A stretch of DNA of 64,000 bases from Enterobacter quasihormaechei (GCF_004331385.1 NZ_SJON01000007.1:144960-208959); one strand, 5' to 3'; positions 1 through 10,063 are shown, numbered from the stretch's first letter. A program made the numbers and translations. The notes: a model not told the origin generated them from the letters alone.

Positions 1-522
1 CAACGTTACTTCAAAGGTGTTGGCATCAATGGCTTTTACGCCCAGATCGGTAACAGGCTTTTTGCCCGTGATGATGTCATCAATATTGGCAATATGACCG
101 TACTGAAGGTAACTCGCATACGGGGAGGCGGTATTCGGATCCGCCAGACGCTGCCAGCTGTAAACGAAATCTTCGGCGGTAACCGGCGTACCGTCGGACC
201 ATTTGGCATCTTTACGCAGATGGAAGGTCCAGACTTTAAAATCTTTATTGTCCCATTTTTCCGCCACGCCCGGTGCCGGGTGGCCGTCTACGTCCGTCAC
301 CAACAGACCTTCAAACAGATCGCGGTTAACGTTAGACTCTGGAACACCTTCAATTTTGTGCGGATCGAGAGACTGCACTTCCGCACCGTTATTACGCACC
401 AGCGTTTGCTTCTCAGCCAGCTGAACACCGGCAGGAACGTCCGCAGCCATTGCAGCGTTGCCCGCGATTAGCGCAGTTAAAATCCCCGCCGCTACCAGAC
501 TTTTTTTTGTGATGATGGACAT
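1..522 (-). CDS. oppA: OppA, periplasmic oligopeptide-binding protein (5' part only)
   Basis: Substrate-binding protein that delivers oligopeptides to the OppBCDF inner-membrane ABC importer. Only the first 174 codons are present; the gene runs off the left edge in frame. Residues 1-26 form a Sec signal peptide (two lysines, hydrophobic core, AMA cleavage site), and the mature part begins ADVPAG as in the enteric protein. Conserved segments SLDPHKIEG and DLFEGLL follow. The ATG at 522 has GGAG ten bases upstream (533-536). The full protein is about 543 residues in E. coli. Divergence from adhE/ychE order is as in E. coli: oppA is the gene downstream of ychE, on the same strand. Confidence 0.97.
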   Translation of the reverse strand, partial: MSIITKKSLVAAGILTALIAGNAAMAADVPAGVQLAEKQTLVRNNGAEVQSLDPHKIEGVPESNVNRDLFEGLLVTDVDGHPAPGVAEKWDNKDFKVWTFHLRKDAKWSDGTPVTAEDFVYSWQRLADPNTASPYASYLQYGHIANIDDIITGKKPVTDLGVKAIDANTFEVTL

Positions 523-541
523 TGTGTTGATACTCCACTCA
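523..541 (-). promoter_or_regulatory. oppA ribosome-binding site with C/A-rich leader
   Basis: The leader just before the oppA ATG reads GGAG (533-536) and then ATCAACACA. In E. coli and Salmonella the small RNA GcvB represses oppA by pairing its GU-rich loop with a C/A-rich stretch at this place. The sequence here keeps such a stretch; pairing with GcvB is inferred and gcvB is not in the window. Confidence 0.45.
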
Positions 542-1254
542 TTATAATGACTGGCCTTCGCCAGTTGTGTAATCCCCTGTCGGGGCCTGTACAGCGCAGG
601 AGTTTTTTTTGCTACTGTCAGGTTCTTTTTTTACTTCTTGCTATCACCGACTTCATTATTACTGACCGCTCGTACGGCGATCTTGCGTCGATTCTTTACA
701 CCTCTCCCCTGTCAGAGAGATGCATTGGATATCTTTCGTGAGGTCTATATGAAAATAGTTCTCATCAACTTGATTAATGCTGCGAAATATAAGGCCGGAA
801 AGTACCAAATGGTGCCAACTCTCGCCAATACATTTTGCAAATTTGTTAAGCATTTCTCTTTTACGGTGGATGGCTCACCTAAGCCATAAATCTTAAACCC
901 CACCAATACAAAATAAAAACACTTGCAATCAAAGGGTTACAAGAATGACTCACTGAAAACGTAATGCCATGACCAATCTCAACGATTTTTCACGAAAATT
1001 TAACAATTGGTTATTATTTAGCACATTCGTCTGGGTCAGCCTCGAAATTACTAATATCATTTCGGTTATCTGTCAGCAAGCCCCAGAGTATCATGTGAGT
1101 AAAATAACAGAGGGTTCGAAGGATTTATACGCAGAGGGGGAAGCTGAAAATAAACAACCTCTTGAAAAACAACAAGAGAGCGTTATTAGTAGAACTTATT
1201 ATGGCTGGACCGTAATTCAACTTTATTTATATGATTTGCTGATAATCACGTAAA
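542..1254. other. AT-rich intergenic region upstream of oppA
   Basis: About 700 bases between ychE and oppA. It must hold the oppA promoter and long leader, but I could not fix a single convincing -35/-10 pair by eye. A plus-strand reading frame at 969-1253 (94 codons, with Trp-rich and hydrophobic stretches) has no good ribosome-binding site and runs against both flanking genes, so I do not call it a gene. Confidence 0.5.
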
Positions 1255-1280
1255 AAAACGGAGCCGTCGGCTCCGCTCTT
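1255..1280 (-). terminator. Rho-independent terminator after ychE
   Basis: A GC-rich hairpin CGGAGC-CGTCG-GCTCCG at 1259-1275 is followed on the minus strand by a T run (A run at 1252-1258 on the plus strand). It lies 16 bases past the ychE stop. Confidence 0.85.
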
Positions 1281-1291
1281 TCAAATGAAAG

Positions 1292-1939
1292 TCAATGTAA
1301 TAATCCTGGGAATATGCTTTTTATACCGGTAACGATAAATTCGATGCCCAATGCCATTAACAGCAGGCCCATGATACGGGTGATCACGTTGATGCCCGTT
1401 TGTCCCAGCAAGCGAACCAGCCATGGCGCCATGCGAAAAACGCCCCAACAGCACAGCGCGAACAGCGCAATGGCGACAGAAAAGCCGATCAGATGCATCA
1501 GGCTGTGATAGCGCGTTCCCCAGACGATGGTTGAACTGATTGCCCCCGGGCCTGCCATCAGCGGCAATGCCAGCGGCACAACGCCGATGCTTTCGCGGAT
1601 TGCGGTCTCTGATTTCTCCTGCTTGTTCTGTTTATCCTCCCCCAGCTTGCCGCTGATCATCGACATGGCAATCGTCACCACCAGGATCCCACCCGCTATT
1701 CGGAACGAATCAATCGAGATGCCGAAGACCTGAAGGATGGCGTCCCCCAGATAAAGAGAGGTCAGCAAGATGATAGCCACCGACAGGTTTGCCGTCAGGT
1801 TGGTTTTGTTTCTTGCGGCGGCCGTTTGATAGCTGGTCATACTAATGAAGACAGGGATGATCCCTACCGGGTTGACCAGCGCAAACAAACCGATAAAAAA
1901 CTTAAAATATGTAGGGAAATCAAAGAGCGTTTGAATCAC
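1292..1939 (-). CDS. ychE: YchE, MarC-family integral membrane protein
   Basis: Inner-membrane protein of 215 residues in the MarC/UPF0056 family, about six membrane segments; the biochemical role of the family is unsettled. The family's conserved ALVNPVGIIPVF segment lies at about residues 20-31, and the second half repeats a related pattern, PLALPLMAGPGAIS. Its length equals E. coli YchE. It lies between adhE (divergent) and oppA (same strand), as in E. coli. Its ATG is separated from adhE by 480 bases of shared regulatory DNA. Identification is secure by sequence and synteny; function is not. Confidence 0.93.
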   Translation of the reverse strand: MIQTLFDFPTYFKFFIGLFALVNPVGIIPVFISMTSYQTAAARNKTNLTANLSVAIILLTSLYLGDAILQVFGISIDSFRIAGGILVVTIAMSMISGKLGEDKQNKQEKSETAIRESIGVVPLALPLMAGPGAISSTIVWGTRYHSLMHLIGFSVAIALFALCCWGVFRMAPWLVRLLGQTGINVITRIMGLLLMALGIEFIVTGIKSIFPGLLH

Positions 1940-2419
1940 ATTAAGCTCCGCAAATGAGCATGGCCAGGGAGAAACAGCGTGTCATGATAAATCCGCGCTG
2001 AAGATACGCTTTTTAGCCGCACACTTCACCAGAAATCTGTTCTAAAACGTTATCAATTCATGATGTTAAACGTTTGTATAATCAATGATAGCGCCACTTC
2101 CAATAGTTACTTAATTATTTAACACTGGAAAAATTAGCACGAAATAACCCTGCTGAAAGGTATCAGCTTAGGACAAAATTGATCCTGATCATAATTTTCG
2201 TACTCAGAAGTGAGTAATCTTGGTTACGCCGCCAGGGAGATCACCTATCAAAAAGGTATGATGCTAAGGTAAGGCTCTTTTAGTAAATTAGTGAGCATAA
2301 GCAGTGCGTAATCCTTTGTTTTACTGTGTGTTACGCAAGTGGGATCGGCACTGACTATACTGTCAGACGTATCGAGCGCTGGTTTACTAAAAGAGTTTAA
2401 ACATTATCAGGAGAGCATT
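1940..2419. promoter_or_regulatory. ychE-adhE divergent regulatory region and long adhE leader
   Basis: 480 bases without a gene. E. coli adhE is known to have a long leader with promoters far upstream and control by Cra, Fis and redox state; the spacing here allows the same. The 3' half contains the foldable leader described separately. I see no small gene in it. Confidence 0.6.
2275..2395 (+). promoter_or_regulatory. Perfect 13-base inverted repeat in the adhE leader
   Basis: CTCTTTTAGTAAA at 2275-2287 is the exact reverse complement of TTTACTAAAAGAG at 2383-2395. The second arm ends 12 bases before the adhE ribosome-binding site AGGAG (2408-2412). In an RNA the two arms would pair and close a loop of about 95 bases next to the start region. 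In E. coli, translation of adhE is known to need RNase III cleavage of a leader structure that hides the ribosome-binding site, and this repeat is a good candidate for that structure. Confidence 0.65.
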
Positions 2420-5101
2420 ATGGCTGTTACCAATATCGCTGAACTGAACGCCCTCGTCGAGCGCGTTAAAAAAGCCCAGCGTGAATATGCCAATTTCACC
2501 CAAGAACAGGTTGATAAAATCTTCCGCGCGGCCGCTCTGGCTGCTGCTGATGCTCGAATCCCTCTCGCTAAAATGGCCGTTGCCGAATCCGGCATGGGTA
2601 TCGTTGAAGATAAAGTGATTAAAAACCACTTTGCTTCAGAGTATATCTACAACGCCTATAAAGATGAGAAAACCTGCGGCGTGCTGTCAGAAGACGATAC
2701 TTTCGGCACCATCACCATAGCAGAACCGATCGGCATCATTTGCGGTATCGTTCCAACCACTAACCCAACCTCTACCGCCATCTTCAAATCTCTTATCAGC
2801 CTGAAGACACGTAACGCAATCATTTTCTCCCCGCATCCACGTGCGAAAGACGCCACTAACAAAGCAGCCGATATCGTGCTCCAGGCGGCTATTGCGGCGG
2901 GCGCACCAAAAGATCTGATCGGCTGGATCGACCAACCTTCTGTTGAGCTGTCCAACGCCCTGATGCATCACCCGGACATTAACCTGATCCTGGCGACCGG
3001 TGGTCCTGGCATGGTTAAAGCCGCTTACAGCTCCGGTAAACCTGCTATCGGCGTAGGCGCGGGTAACACCCCGGTTGTTATTGACGAAACCGCTGACATT
3101 AAACGCGCCGTCGCGTCTGTGCTGATGTCTAAAACCTTCGATAACGGCGTTATTTGTGCATCTGAACAGTCCGTTGTCGTTGTTGATTCTGTCTACGACG
3201 CCGTTCGTGAACGTTTCGCCAGCCACGGCGGCTACCTGTTGCAGGGTAAAGAGCTGAAAGCCGTTCAGGACGTGATTCTGAAAAATGGCGCGCTGAACGC
3301 CGCTATCGTGGGTCAGCCAGCCTATAAAATTGCCGAACTCGCCGGCTTTAGCGTTCCTGCTTCCACCAAGATCCTGATTGGTGAAGTTAACGTCGTTGAT
3401 GAAAGCGAGCCGTTTGCTCACGAAAAACTGTCTCCGACGCTGGCCATGTACCGTGCGAAAGATTTCGATGACGCGGTAGAAAAAGCAGAGAAACTGGTTG
3501 CCATGGGCGGTATCGGTCACACCTCTTGCCTTTACACCGACCAGGATAACCAGCCTGAGCGTGTTGCACACTTCGGTCAGAAGATGAAAACGGCACGTAT
3601 CCTGATTAACACCCCGGCTTCTCAGGGTGGTATCGGTGACCTGTACAACTTCAAACTCGCACCTTCCCTGACTCTGGGTTGTGGTTCATGGGGTGGTAAC
3701 TCCATCTCTGAAAACGTTGGTCCAAAACACCTGATCAACAAGAAAACCGTTGCTAAGCGAGCTGAAAACATGTTGTGGCACAAACTTCCGAAATCTATCT
3801 ACTTCCGTCGTGGCTCTCTGCCAATCGCGCTGGATGAAGTGATTACTGATGGCCACAAGCGTGCGCTCATCGTGACTGACCGTTTCCTGTTCAACAATGG
3901 CTATGCAGACCAGATCACCTCTGTTCTGAAAGCGTCTGGCGTCGAAACTGAAGTCTTCTTTGAAGTTGAAGCTGACCCAACCCTGAGCGTTGTCCGTAAA
4001 GGTGCTGAACTGGCGAACTCCTTCAAACCCGATGTGATCATCGCACTGGGTGGCGGTTCCCCAATGGACGCCGCGAAAATCATGTGGGTCATGTACGAGC
4101 ATCCGGAAACTCACTTCGAAGAACTGGCGCTGCGCTTTATGGATATCCGTAAACGTATCTACAAGTTCCCGAAAATGGGCGTGAAAGCGAAAATGATCGC
4201 CGTCACCACCACTTCCGGTACCGGTTCAGAAGTCACGCCATTTGCGGTTGTGACGGATGACGCAACGGGTCAGAAATACCCGCTGGCCGACTACGCGCTG
4301 ACGCCAGATATGGCTATCGTTGACGCCAACCTGGTGATGGATATGCCGAAATCACTTTGTGCGTTCGGTGGTCTGGATGCGGTGACTCACGCTCTGGAAG
4401 CTTACGTTTCCGTACTGGCTTCCGAGTTCTCTGACGGTCAGGCCTTGCAGGCGCTGAAACTGCTGAAAGAAAACCTGCCAGCCTCTTACAACGAAGGTTC
4501 AAAAAACCCTGTTGCGCGTGAACGTGTACACAGTGCTGCAACCATCGCGGGCATCGCGTTTGCTAACGCCTTCCTGGGCGTGTGTCACTCCATGGCGCAC
4601 AAGCTGGGTTCACAGTTCCACATTCCTCACGGTCTGGCGAACGCCCTGTTGATCAGCAACGTTATCCGCTATAACGCCAACGACAACCCAACCAAGCAGA
4701 CTGCATTCAGCCAGTACGACCGCCCACAGGCTCGTCGTCGCTACGCTGAAATCGCAGACCACCTGGGTCTGAGCGCACCGGGCGACCGTACTGCCGCGAA
4801 GATCGAGAAACTGCTGGCATGGCTGGAAAGCCTGAAGGCTGAACTGGGTATTCCTAAATCTATCCGCGAAGCGGGCGTTCAGGAAGCTGACTTCCTCGCT
4901 CACGTAGATAAGCTGTCTGAAGATGCATTCGATGACCAGTGTACCGGTGCTAACCCACGCTACCCACTGATTTCCGAACTGAAACAGATCCTGCTGGATA
5001 CTTATTACGGTCGTAACTTCACTGAAAGCGATATCGCTGCTGTGAAAGCTGACATCCCCGCAGTGGTAAAGGCTGACAAGAAAGCGAAGAAAAACGCTTA
5101 A
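2420..5101 (+). CDS. adhE: AdhE, bifunctional acetaldehyde-CoA/alcohol dehydrogenase
   Basis: Fermentation enzyme that reduces acetyl-CoA to acetaldehyde and then ethanol with two NADH; it forms cytoplasmic filaments (spirosomes). It has 893 residues (E. coli 891). Residues 1 to about 440 are the CoA-acylating aldehyde dehydrogenase half, with the catalytic cysteine at residue 246 in GVICASEQ. After a linker comes the iron-dependent alcohol dehydrogenase half, with nucleotide-binding GGGSPMDAAK and metal-binding histidines in LDAVTHALEAY and CHSMAHKLGSQFHIPHG. The reading frame is open upstream to 2339, but the ATG at 2420 with AGGAG 7 bases before it matches the family N-terminus MAVTNIAELN. 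It is monocistronic, with a strong terminator after it. Confidence 0.98.
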   Translation: MAVTNIAELNALVERVKKAQREYANFTQEQVDKIFRAAALAAADARIPLAKMAVAESGMGIVEDKVIKNHFASEYIYNAYKDEKTCGVLSEDDTFGTITIAEPIGIICGIVPTTNPTSTAIFKSLISLKTRNAIIFSPHPRAKDATNKAADIVLQAAIAAGAPKDLIGWIDQPSVELSNALMHHPDINLILATGGPGMVKAAYSSGKPAIGVGAGNTPVVIDETADIKRAVASVLMSKTFDNGVICASEQSVVVVDSVYDAVRERFASHGGYLLQGKELKAVQDVILKNGALNAAIVGQPAYKIAELAGFSVPASTKILIGEVNVVDESEPFAHEKLSPTLAMYRAKDFDDAVEKAEKLVAMGGIGHTSCLYTDQDNQPERVAHFGQKMKTARILINTPASQGGIGDLYNFKLAPSLTLGCGSWGGNSISENVGPKHLINKKTVAKRAENMLWHKLPKSIYFRRGSLPIALDEVITDGHKRALIVTDRFLFNNGYADQITSVLKASGVETEVFFEVEADPTLSVVRKGAELANSFKPDVIIALGGGSPMDAAKIMWVMYEHPETHFEELALRFMDIRKRIYKFPKMGVKAKMIAVTTTSGTGSEVTPFAVVTDDATGQKYPLADYALTPDMAIVDANLVMDMPKSLCAFGGLDAVTHALEAYVSVLASEFSDGQALQALKLLKENLPASYNEGSKNPVARERVHSAATIAGIAFANAFLGVCHSMAHKLGSQFHIPHGLANALLISNVIRYNANDNPTKQTAFSQYDRPQARRRYAEIADHLGLSAPGDRTAAKIEKLLAWLESLKAELGIPKSIREAGVQEADFLAHVDKLSEDAFDDQCTGANPRYPLISELKQILLDTYYGRNFTESDIAAVKADIPAVVKADKKAKKNA

Positions 5102-5113
5102 TTGACAGTGTGA

Positions 5114-5142
5114 CAAAAAAACCCGCCGATGGCGGGTTTTTT
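5114..5142 (+). terminator. Rho-independent terminator after adhE
   Basis: ACCCGCC-GAT-GGCGGGT hairpin (5121-5137) flanked by an A run before and a T run after. It lies 20 bases past the adhE stop and could also serve tdk from the other strand. Confidence 0.92.
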
Positions 5143-5171
5143 TATATCTTAAAAAGAGTAAAAAATTCCTG

Positions 5172-5786
5172 TTACTTTCGACTGTCGCCCTGTAACGCCG
5201 TCAGCGAGCCTACAACCAGCGCCTCTTTATAATGCTTGCGGCAGACCGAGACATAGCGTTCATTGCCCCCTATCACCACCTGCTCGCCATCAGCATAAGG
5301 TTTACCGGACTGGTCAAGGCGAAGAACCATGCTTGCCTTACGGCCACAAAAGCAGATCGTTTTTAGCTCCACCAGTTTATCCGACCAGGCAAGTAAATAT
5401 TGGCTGCCGGCAAATAGCTCACCACGAAAATCGGTGCGTAAACCATAGCAAAGAACGGGAATATCCAGCTCATCCACGACCTCAGAAAGCGCATGGACCT
5501 GCTCACGGGTCAGGAACTGGCTTTCGTCTACCAGGACGCAATGGACAGGCTTAGAGGCGTGCTCAGCACGAATGTCCTCCAGCAGGTCCGTTTCAGGGTT
5601 AAACAGCCTTGCAGGCGACGAGAGGCCTATTCTAGAGCTTACCTTCCCCGCCCCGAAGCGATCGTCGATTTCGGCGGTATAAACAACGGTACGCATCCCC
5701 CGCTCCTGATAATTGTATGAGGATTGCAGTAACGCCGTCGATTTCCCTGCATTCATTGCCGAATAGTAGAAATAAAGTTGTGCCAT
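5172..5786 (-). CDS. tdk: Tdk, thymidine kinase (type II)
   Basis: Phosphorylates thymidine and deoxyuridine with ATP in nucleotide salvage. It has 204 residues (E. coli 205). The P-loop [10 protein letters not shown] lies at residues 11-20, the Walker B/acidic segment VLVDESQFL near residue 83, and the structural zinc cysteines in CFCGRKA plus a C-terminal CRKH. An upstream in-frame ATG at 5876 would add 30 residues that do not match the family; the family N-terminus [16 protein letters not shown] fixes the start at 5786. It is convergent with adhE and divergent from hns, as in E. coli. Confidence 0.97.
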   Translation of the reverse strand: MAQLYFYYSAMNAGKSTALLQSSYNYQERGMRTVVYTAEIDDRFGAGKVSSRIGLSSPARLFNPETDLLEDIRAEHASKPVHCVLVDESQFLTREQVHALSEVVDELDIPVLCYGLRTDFRGELFAGSQYLLAWSDKLVELKTICFCGRKASMVLRLDQSGKPYADGEQVVIGGNERYVSVCRKHYKEALVVGSLTALQGDSRK

Positions 5787-6336
5787 TGGCCAAAGAACCC
5801 TAATCAATGTGTAATATTCCCGATGAATCATTGTACCATATTTTGTACCGTCATCAGCCGTGGGCTGCGCGCGCAAGGCTCTTCTTTACCAATAAACCCT
5901 TTGTGGTTAGCGCAAAATAATGCGTTAAAACAGGTAGTAAAGGCATTAAGCACGGACAATAAGGCGAGCCTGGAACCAGAGATAACACTTCTTTTTATAG
6001 TGGCTTCTTCGTTCATTAAAATTCACTATTTATTAACTATTCCGGCCCTCGCTACGCTTAGCGGGGGTAATACAAAAGGCTGATATTTATCAACCGCAAC
6101 TATAATTCCTGAGGTAAAAGTCACAAAACAAACATGCAAATGACAAGCTTTTGCCGTTTGAAACGATATCTCACAGACCGAGCAAACAATGAAATTTAAG
6201 TTAGCGTAATTAATAATAGCGTCGTTTATTTTGTATTTTTTGAATTCCTTACATTCCCACCTATTGCACAAGTGAAATTAACGCTCTATTATTAGGACAA
6301 CAAACCCACCCCCATTATAAGTTTGAGATTACTACA
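5787..6336. promoter_or_regulatory. AT-rich tdk-hns divergent region with hns promoter
   Basis: 550 bases without a gene. Its right end carries a strong sigma-70 promoter for hns: TTGCAC at 6264-6269, a 17-base spacer and TATTAT at 6287-6292. The leader then runs to the hns ATG at 6337. The AT-rich, probably curved DNA fits the known autorepression of hns, but I cannot mark binding sites by eye. Confidence 0.75.
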
Positions 6337-6750
6337 ATGAGCGAAGCACTTAAAATTCTGAACAACATCCGTACTCTTCGTGCGCAGGCAAGAGAATGTA
6401 CCCTTGAGACGCTTGAAGAAATGCTCGAAAAATTAGAAGTTGTCGTTAACGAACGTCGTGAAGAAGAAAGCGCAGCTGCGGCTGAAATCGAAGAACGTAC
6501 ACGTAAACTGCAACAGTACCGCGAAATGCTGATTGCCGATGGTATCGATCCAAACGAATTGCTGAACAGCATGGCTGCGGCTAAAACCGGCACCAAAGCA
6601 AAACGTGCAGCACGTCCAGCTAAATATAGCTACATCGATGAAAACGGCGAAGAGAAAACCTGGACTGGCCAGGGTCGTACTCCTGCTGTAATCAAGAAAG
6701 CGATGGACGAACAAGGTAAACAACTGGATGACTTCCTGATCAAGGATTAA
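6337..6750 (+). CDS. hns: H-NS, nucleoid-associated DNA-binding protein
   Basis: Abundant nucleoid protein that binds AT-rich DNA, bridges it and silences horizontally acquired genes. It has 137 residues, the same as E. coli. Residues 1 to about 64 form the coiled-coil dimerisation region ([17 protein letters not shown]), followed by a second oligomerisation segment and linker. The C-terminal DNA-binding domain keeps the [11 protein letters not shown]-hook-like loop at about residues 108-116. It is flanked by a good promoter upstream and a terminator downstream. The AT-rich rhs tips at 51-56 kb in this window are the kind of DNA it would be expected to silence. Confidence 0.99.
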   Translation: MSEALKILNNIRTLRAQARECTLETLEEMLEKLEVVVNERREEESAAAAEIEERTRKLQQYREMLIADGIDPNELLNSMAAAKTGTKAKRAARPAKYSYIDENGEEKTWTGQGRTPAVIKKAMDEQGKQLDDFLIKD

Positions 6751-6765
6751 TCTGGAAAGATTCTG

Positions 6766-6793
6766 AAAAATCCCGCCTGGTGCGGGATTTTTT
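6766..6793 (+). terminator. Rho-independent terminator after hns
   Basis: AATCCCGCC-TGGT-GCGGGATT hairpin followed by six T, starting 15 bases after the hns stop. Confidence 0.92.
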
Positions 6794-6898
6794 ATGCCCG
6801 TAATATTCGCCCGAACATCTCCTTACATTCTGTCATATTGCGAGATTCACTATTTAACGTCCTTGACAATCCGCCGACAATTACCAGGCGACAGGCAT

Positions 6899-6930
6899 AA
6901 AAAAACCGGTGGGCATCGCCACACCGGTCT
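6899..6930 (-). terminator. Rho-independent terminator after galU
   Basis: ACCGGTG-loop-CACCGGT hairpin at 6905-6928; on the minus strand it is followed by a run of T (A run 6899-6904 on plus). It lies 24 bases past the galU stop. Confidence 0.9.
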
Positions 6931-6952
6931 TGTTCAACAGCCTGTGGGTTTA

Positions 6953-7858
6953 TTACTTAATACCCATGCTGCCTTTGAGCCAGGCTTTAAATTCTTCACC
7001 CAGGCTGTTATGGCGAATACCATATTCTACGAAGGCCTGCATATAACCGAGTTTATTCCCGCAGTCATGGCTCTTACCTTTCATATGGTAGGCTTCTACG
7101 GTCTCTTTCTCGATCAGCATATCGATAGCATCCGTCAGCTGGATCTCATCGCCCGCACCTGGAGGCGTTTTCGCCAACAGCGCCCAGATTTCAGCGCTCA
7201 GTACGTAACGACCCACAACAGCGAGGTTAGACGGCGCGACGTCAGCTTTAGGTTTTTCAACAACGCCAACCATCGGTACGCTTTCGCCAGGCTTCAGAGC
7301 AACACCTTTGCAGTCAACCACACCGTAAGCGGTCACGTCGTCAACTGGCTCAACCATAATCTGGCTGCTGCCGGTTTCATCAAAGCGTTTAATCATCTCT
7401 GCCAGGTTTTCTTGGGAAAGATCGGACTCGTACTCATCAAGAATCACGTCCGGCAGAATAACCGCGACCGGCTCATCACCCACTACCGGGTGTGCACACA
7501 GTACTGCGTGCCCCAGACCTTTCGCCAGGCCCTGACGAACCTGCATAATGGTAACGTGCGGAGGGCAAATAGACTGCACTTCCTCCAGCAGCTGGCGCTT
7601 AACGCGTTTTTCCAGCATCGCTTCGAGTTCGAAACTGGTATCAAAATGGTTTTCGATAGAGTTTTTAGATGAATGCGTAACCAGCACAATTTCGGTGATG
7701 CCTGCTGCAATACATTCATTCACGACATACTGGATTAATGGCTTATCAACCAGAGGCAGCATCTCTTTTGGGATTGCCTTCGTTGCTGGCAACATCCTGG
7801 TACCCAATCCCGCCACCGGGATAACGGCCTTTCTGACTTTCGAATTTAGGGCAGCCAT
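6953..7858 (-). CDS. galU: GalU, UTP-glucose-1-phosphate uridylyltransferase
   Basis: Makes UDP-glucose from UTP and glucose-1-phosphate for lipopolysaccharide, capsule, osmoregulated glucans and trehalose. It has 301 residues (E. coli 302). Nucleotide-binding signature [19 protein letters not shown] is at about residues 18-36, with further family segments DKPLIQYVV and [12 protein letters not shown]. The frame is open back to 8023, but the ATG at 7858 has a good AGGAG (CAGGAGAATTTCA) before it and matches the family N-terminus [17 protein letters not shown]. It is convergent with hns and downstream of rssB. Confidence 0.98.
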   Translation of the reverse strand: MAALNSKVRKAVIPVAGLGTRMLPATKAIPKEMLPLVDKPLIQYVVNECIAAGITEIVLVTHSSKNSIENHFDTSFELEAMLEKRVKRQLLEEVQSICPPHVTIMQVRQGLAKGLGHAVLCAHPVVGDEPVAVILPDVILDEYESDLSQENLAEMIKRFDETGSSQIMVEPVDDVTAYGVVDCKGVALKPGESVPMVGVVEKPKADVAPSNLAVVGRYVLSAEIWALLAKTPPGAGDEIQLTDAIDMLIEKETVEAYHMKGKSHDCGNKLGYMQAFVEYGIRHNSLGEEFKAWLKGSMGIK

Positions 7859-8057
7859 TGAAATTCTCCTGAACTGTTCAAGTTTTGAACTTTTATGCAT
7901 TGAATAACGCGTTGAGTATACAGTCTCAGCCACTAATAGGGGTCTGAAAAGAACGCGTTGCCGATCAATTAAGACAAATACGCATGAAACTTGCCGCGAT
8001 AGTAGCACCGCCAGCAAAAACACAGGTAAAGCAATCTGAAAAATAAAATTTGACTGC

Positions 8058-9071
8058 TTACTCTGTGGACAACATTAAGCGTAACCGCCCTCCTGCCCCC
8101 CAAATTTGGCACTGCCATGAGGTGCAGCGGTGGCTAATTTGATTAAGGTAAGTATTACCCAGCGTGCCCAACGGCACGCCGTTACTCACCTGAATATGGT
8201 GTTCTCCAGTATTGAGTGTGGCATTTAAACCCGCAGACACCAGAATAAGGTTATTCAACCCGCTGTGATAATAGCCAACCAGAAGCGGGAACTGCCCCGG
8301 TAAATTGGCCTGGCGAAAAAGTTGGTTCACCTGTTTTAGCAAACTGCCTAACTCAGGAAGCCGTTGCCCCTGATGGGATAATTGTTCCTGTAGCAATCCA
8401 TTAAAGAGCGCTCGCAGTAATAAGGCCGCCAAAACGCCGTTATCTCCCGCTCGGGTAACATCCAGGCAATAAAAGGCGAGGTCGGCATCCGATAACGGTG
8501 CAATATCCAGCACCAGTCCAGGCTGGTCAGCCGCTACCAGCTGGCGATAATTTACTCTGCAATGAGAAATATTTTGCTGCACCGGCGGCTGGAGTTCCTG
8601 AAGCAGCTTTGCCGCCGCGAGCGGATTACTGACTAAGGCATCCCAGTCCTGAAAAAGACGCTCCTCTTCTTCAACGCGGGAATTAAACATATTGGGATAC
8701 AGGCAGGCCAATACCGTTTCACGCAGTCGGTTTAAATCTTTGACCGGTTTGAGCAGGATATCCTGCACCCCCAAACGCAATGCCCTGGCAATGTCGGCCA
8801 TATTTTCGGTGGCTGAAATCACGAGTATCGGTGTCTGATAACCTTCATTACGCAGTTTTTCCACCAGCATTAAGCCGTTCATCCGCGGCATCTCGAGATC
8901 GCAGATCATCAGGTCAGGCGCAATGCTGGCCATCTTTTCCAGCGCCTCGACGCCATCTTCGGCAAGGGACGTGGTTGCACCCAGCGAGGATAACCACGAA
9001 TCCAGTAGCGATCGGAAAACGGGCTCGTCTTCAACTATCAAAATGTGTTTTCCGGCCAATGGCTGTGTCAT
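8058..9071 (-). CDS. rssB: RssB, sigma-S recognition factor for ClpXP
   Basis: Response-regulator adaptor that binds RpoS and hands it to ClpXP for degradation in growing cells. It has 337 residues, equal to E. coli. Residues 1 to about 130 are a receiver domain with the phospho-acceptor Asp58 in [12 protein letters not shown] and the conserved lysine in LLKPVKD. The rest is a PP2C-like output domain without an evident catalytic set, as in the family. It is followed on the minus strand by a 199-base gap and galU; rssA precedes it by 89 bases, and the two are known as the rssAB operon in E. coli. Confidence 0.96.
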   Translation of the reverse strand: MTQPLAGKHILIVEDEPVFRSLLDSWLSSLGATTSLAEDGVEALEKMASIAPDLMICDLEMPRMNGLMLVEKLRNEGYQTPILVISATENMADIARALRLGVQDILLKPVKDLNRLRETVLACLYPNMFNSRVEEEERLFQDWDALVSNPLAAAKLLQELQPPVQQNISHCRVNYRQLVAADQPGLVLDIAPLSDADLAFYCLDVTRAGDNGVLAALLLRALFNGLLQEQLSHQGQRLPELGSLLKQVNQLFRQANLPGQFPLLVGYYHSGLNNLILVSAGLNATLNTGEHHIQVSNGVPLGTLGNTYLNQISHRCTSWQCQIWGAGGRLRLMLSTE

Positions 9072-9160
9072 GGTTCCTCCCCTGGCTGACAGTTACTCAA
9101 TAGTGGCATGCTATTAGTACTATCGCCTGTCAGATTTTGCTGAAGTAATCAAAAAAGTGC

Positions 9161-10063
9161 TTAACGTGCTGTACGCACAAAAGGCAACAGTTCATCTATT
9201 TTCTTTTCGACGGCTAACGAGCCCGCTGCTATGGCGGCCTCAGCACGGTGGAAATCAAGTGTAGAGATTTGCGGACAATAGGGTTGAATAAGAATATCCG
9301 GAGGATCGCCCGCCATACGGTTTCGCTTCAGGCGATTCTCGAGAATTTGTATCGAAGTCGTCATGATTTCAACGGCGTTCGGTGCGGTCACCGCACGACG
9401 CGCAGTCAGGCGCCCTATTCTGCCGCGTAAACGCGCATGCCAGGCAAGTTTCTCTTCTTCGGCATCATTGCTGTGAAGATTAACCGACATCAAATCCTGC
9501 TGCATAAGGTGAGCGTCGTGTTGTAAATCCACGGCGATGACGATATCCGCGCCCAAGGCCCGCGTCAGTGAGATAGGGACAGGATTCACTACGCCACCGT
9601 CAACGAGCCAGTAGCCGTTATGAGGCACAGGCGCCATTAACCCAGGTATACTACAGGAGGCACGTACGGCGAGATGGATATCCCCTTCAGTGAGCCATAA
9701 CTCCCTGCCCGTACTGAGGTTGGTTGCAACGGCACCAAAAGGCATTTGGCAGTGACTGAAGTCAGCGAGAGGCATTATCTTACGAAACTGATTGAACACG
9801 CGTTCGCCGCGCAGCAGGCCACCACGCTGCCAGGAGAGATCCATCAGGCGCAGCACATCCCAGTAACTGAAGGAGCGCACCCAGCTTTCAAGCTCCGGAA
9901 GCTTACCGCAGGCGTACGCGGATCCGACCAGCGACCCTATCGAACACCCTGCAACAATATCAACGTCAATTCCCATCTGCTTTAAAGCATTAATAACGCC
10001 AATATGTGACCAGCCCCGGGCGGCACCTGAGCCCAACGCCAGTCCAATTTTTACCTTTCTCAT
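9161..10063 (-). CDS. rssA: RssA, patatin-like phospholipase-family protein
   Basis: Cytoplasmic patatin-like protein of 300 residues (E. coli 301), first gene of rssAB. It shows the full patatin signature: oxyanion loop GSGAARG near residue 11, nucleophile elbow GCSIGSLVG near residue 39, and the DGG dyad motif in LVDGGVVNPVP near residue 160. The physiological substrate is not established. An ATG 14 codons upstream (10105) is in frame, but the family begins MRKVKIGLALGSG, so the start is placed at 10063. It is divergent from ychJ. Confidence 0.93.
   Translation of the reverse strand: MRKVKIGLALGSGAARGWSHIGVINALKQMGIDVDIVAGCSIGSLVGSAYACGKLPELESWVRSFSYWDVLRLMDLSWQRGGLLRGERVFNQFRKIMPLADFSHCQMPFGAVATNLSTGRELWLTEGDIHLAVRASCSIPGLMAPVPHNGYWLVDGGVVNPVPISLTRALGADIVIAVDLQHDAHLMQQDLMSVNLHSNDAEEEKLAWHARLRGRIGRLTARRAVTAPNAVEIMTTSIQILENRLKRNRMAGDPPDILIQPYCPQISTLDFHRAEAAIAAGSLAVEKKIDELLPFVRTAR

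Noticed and set aside
969..1253. 94-codon plus-strand frame between oppA and ychE
   Set aside because: Runs against the ychE-oppA transcription direction, lacks a good ribosome-binding site, resembles AT-rich intergenic DNA and ends inside the ychE terminator hairpin. Left as unproven.
7859..8023. N-terminal extension of galU
   Set aside because: In-frame ATG upstream, but the known N-terminus and the good ribosome-binding site both point to 7858.
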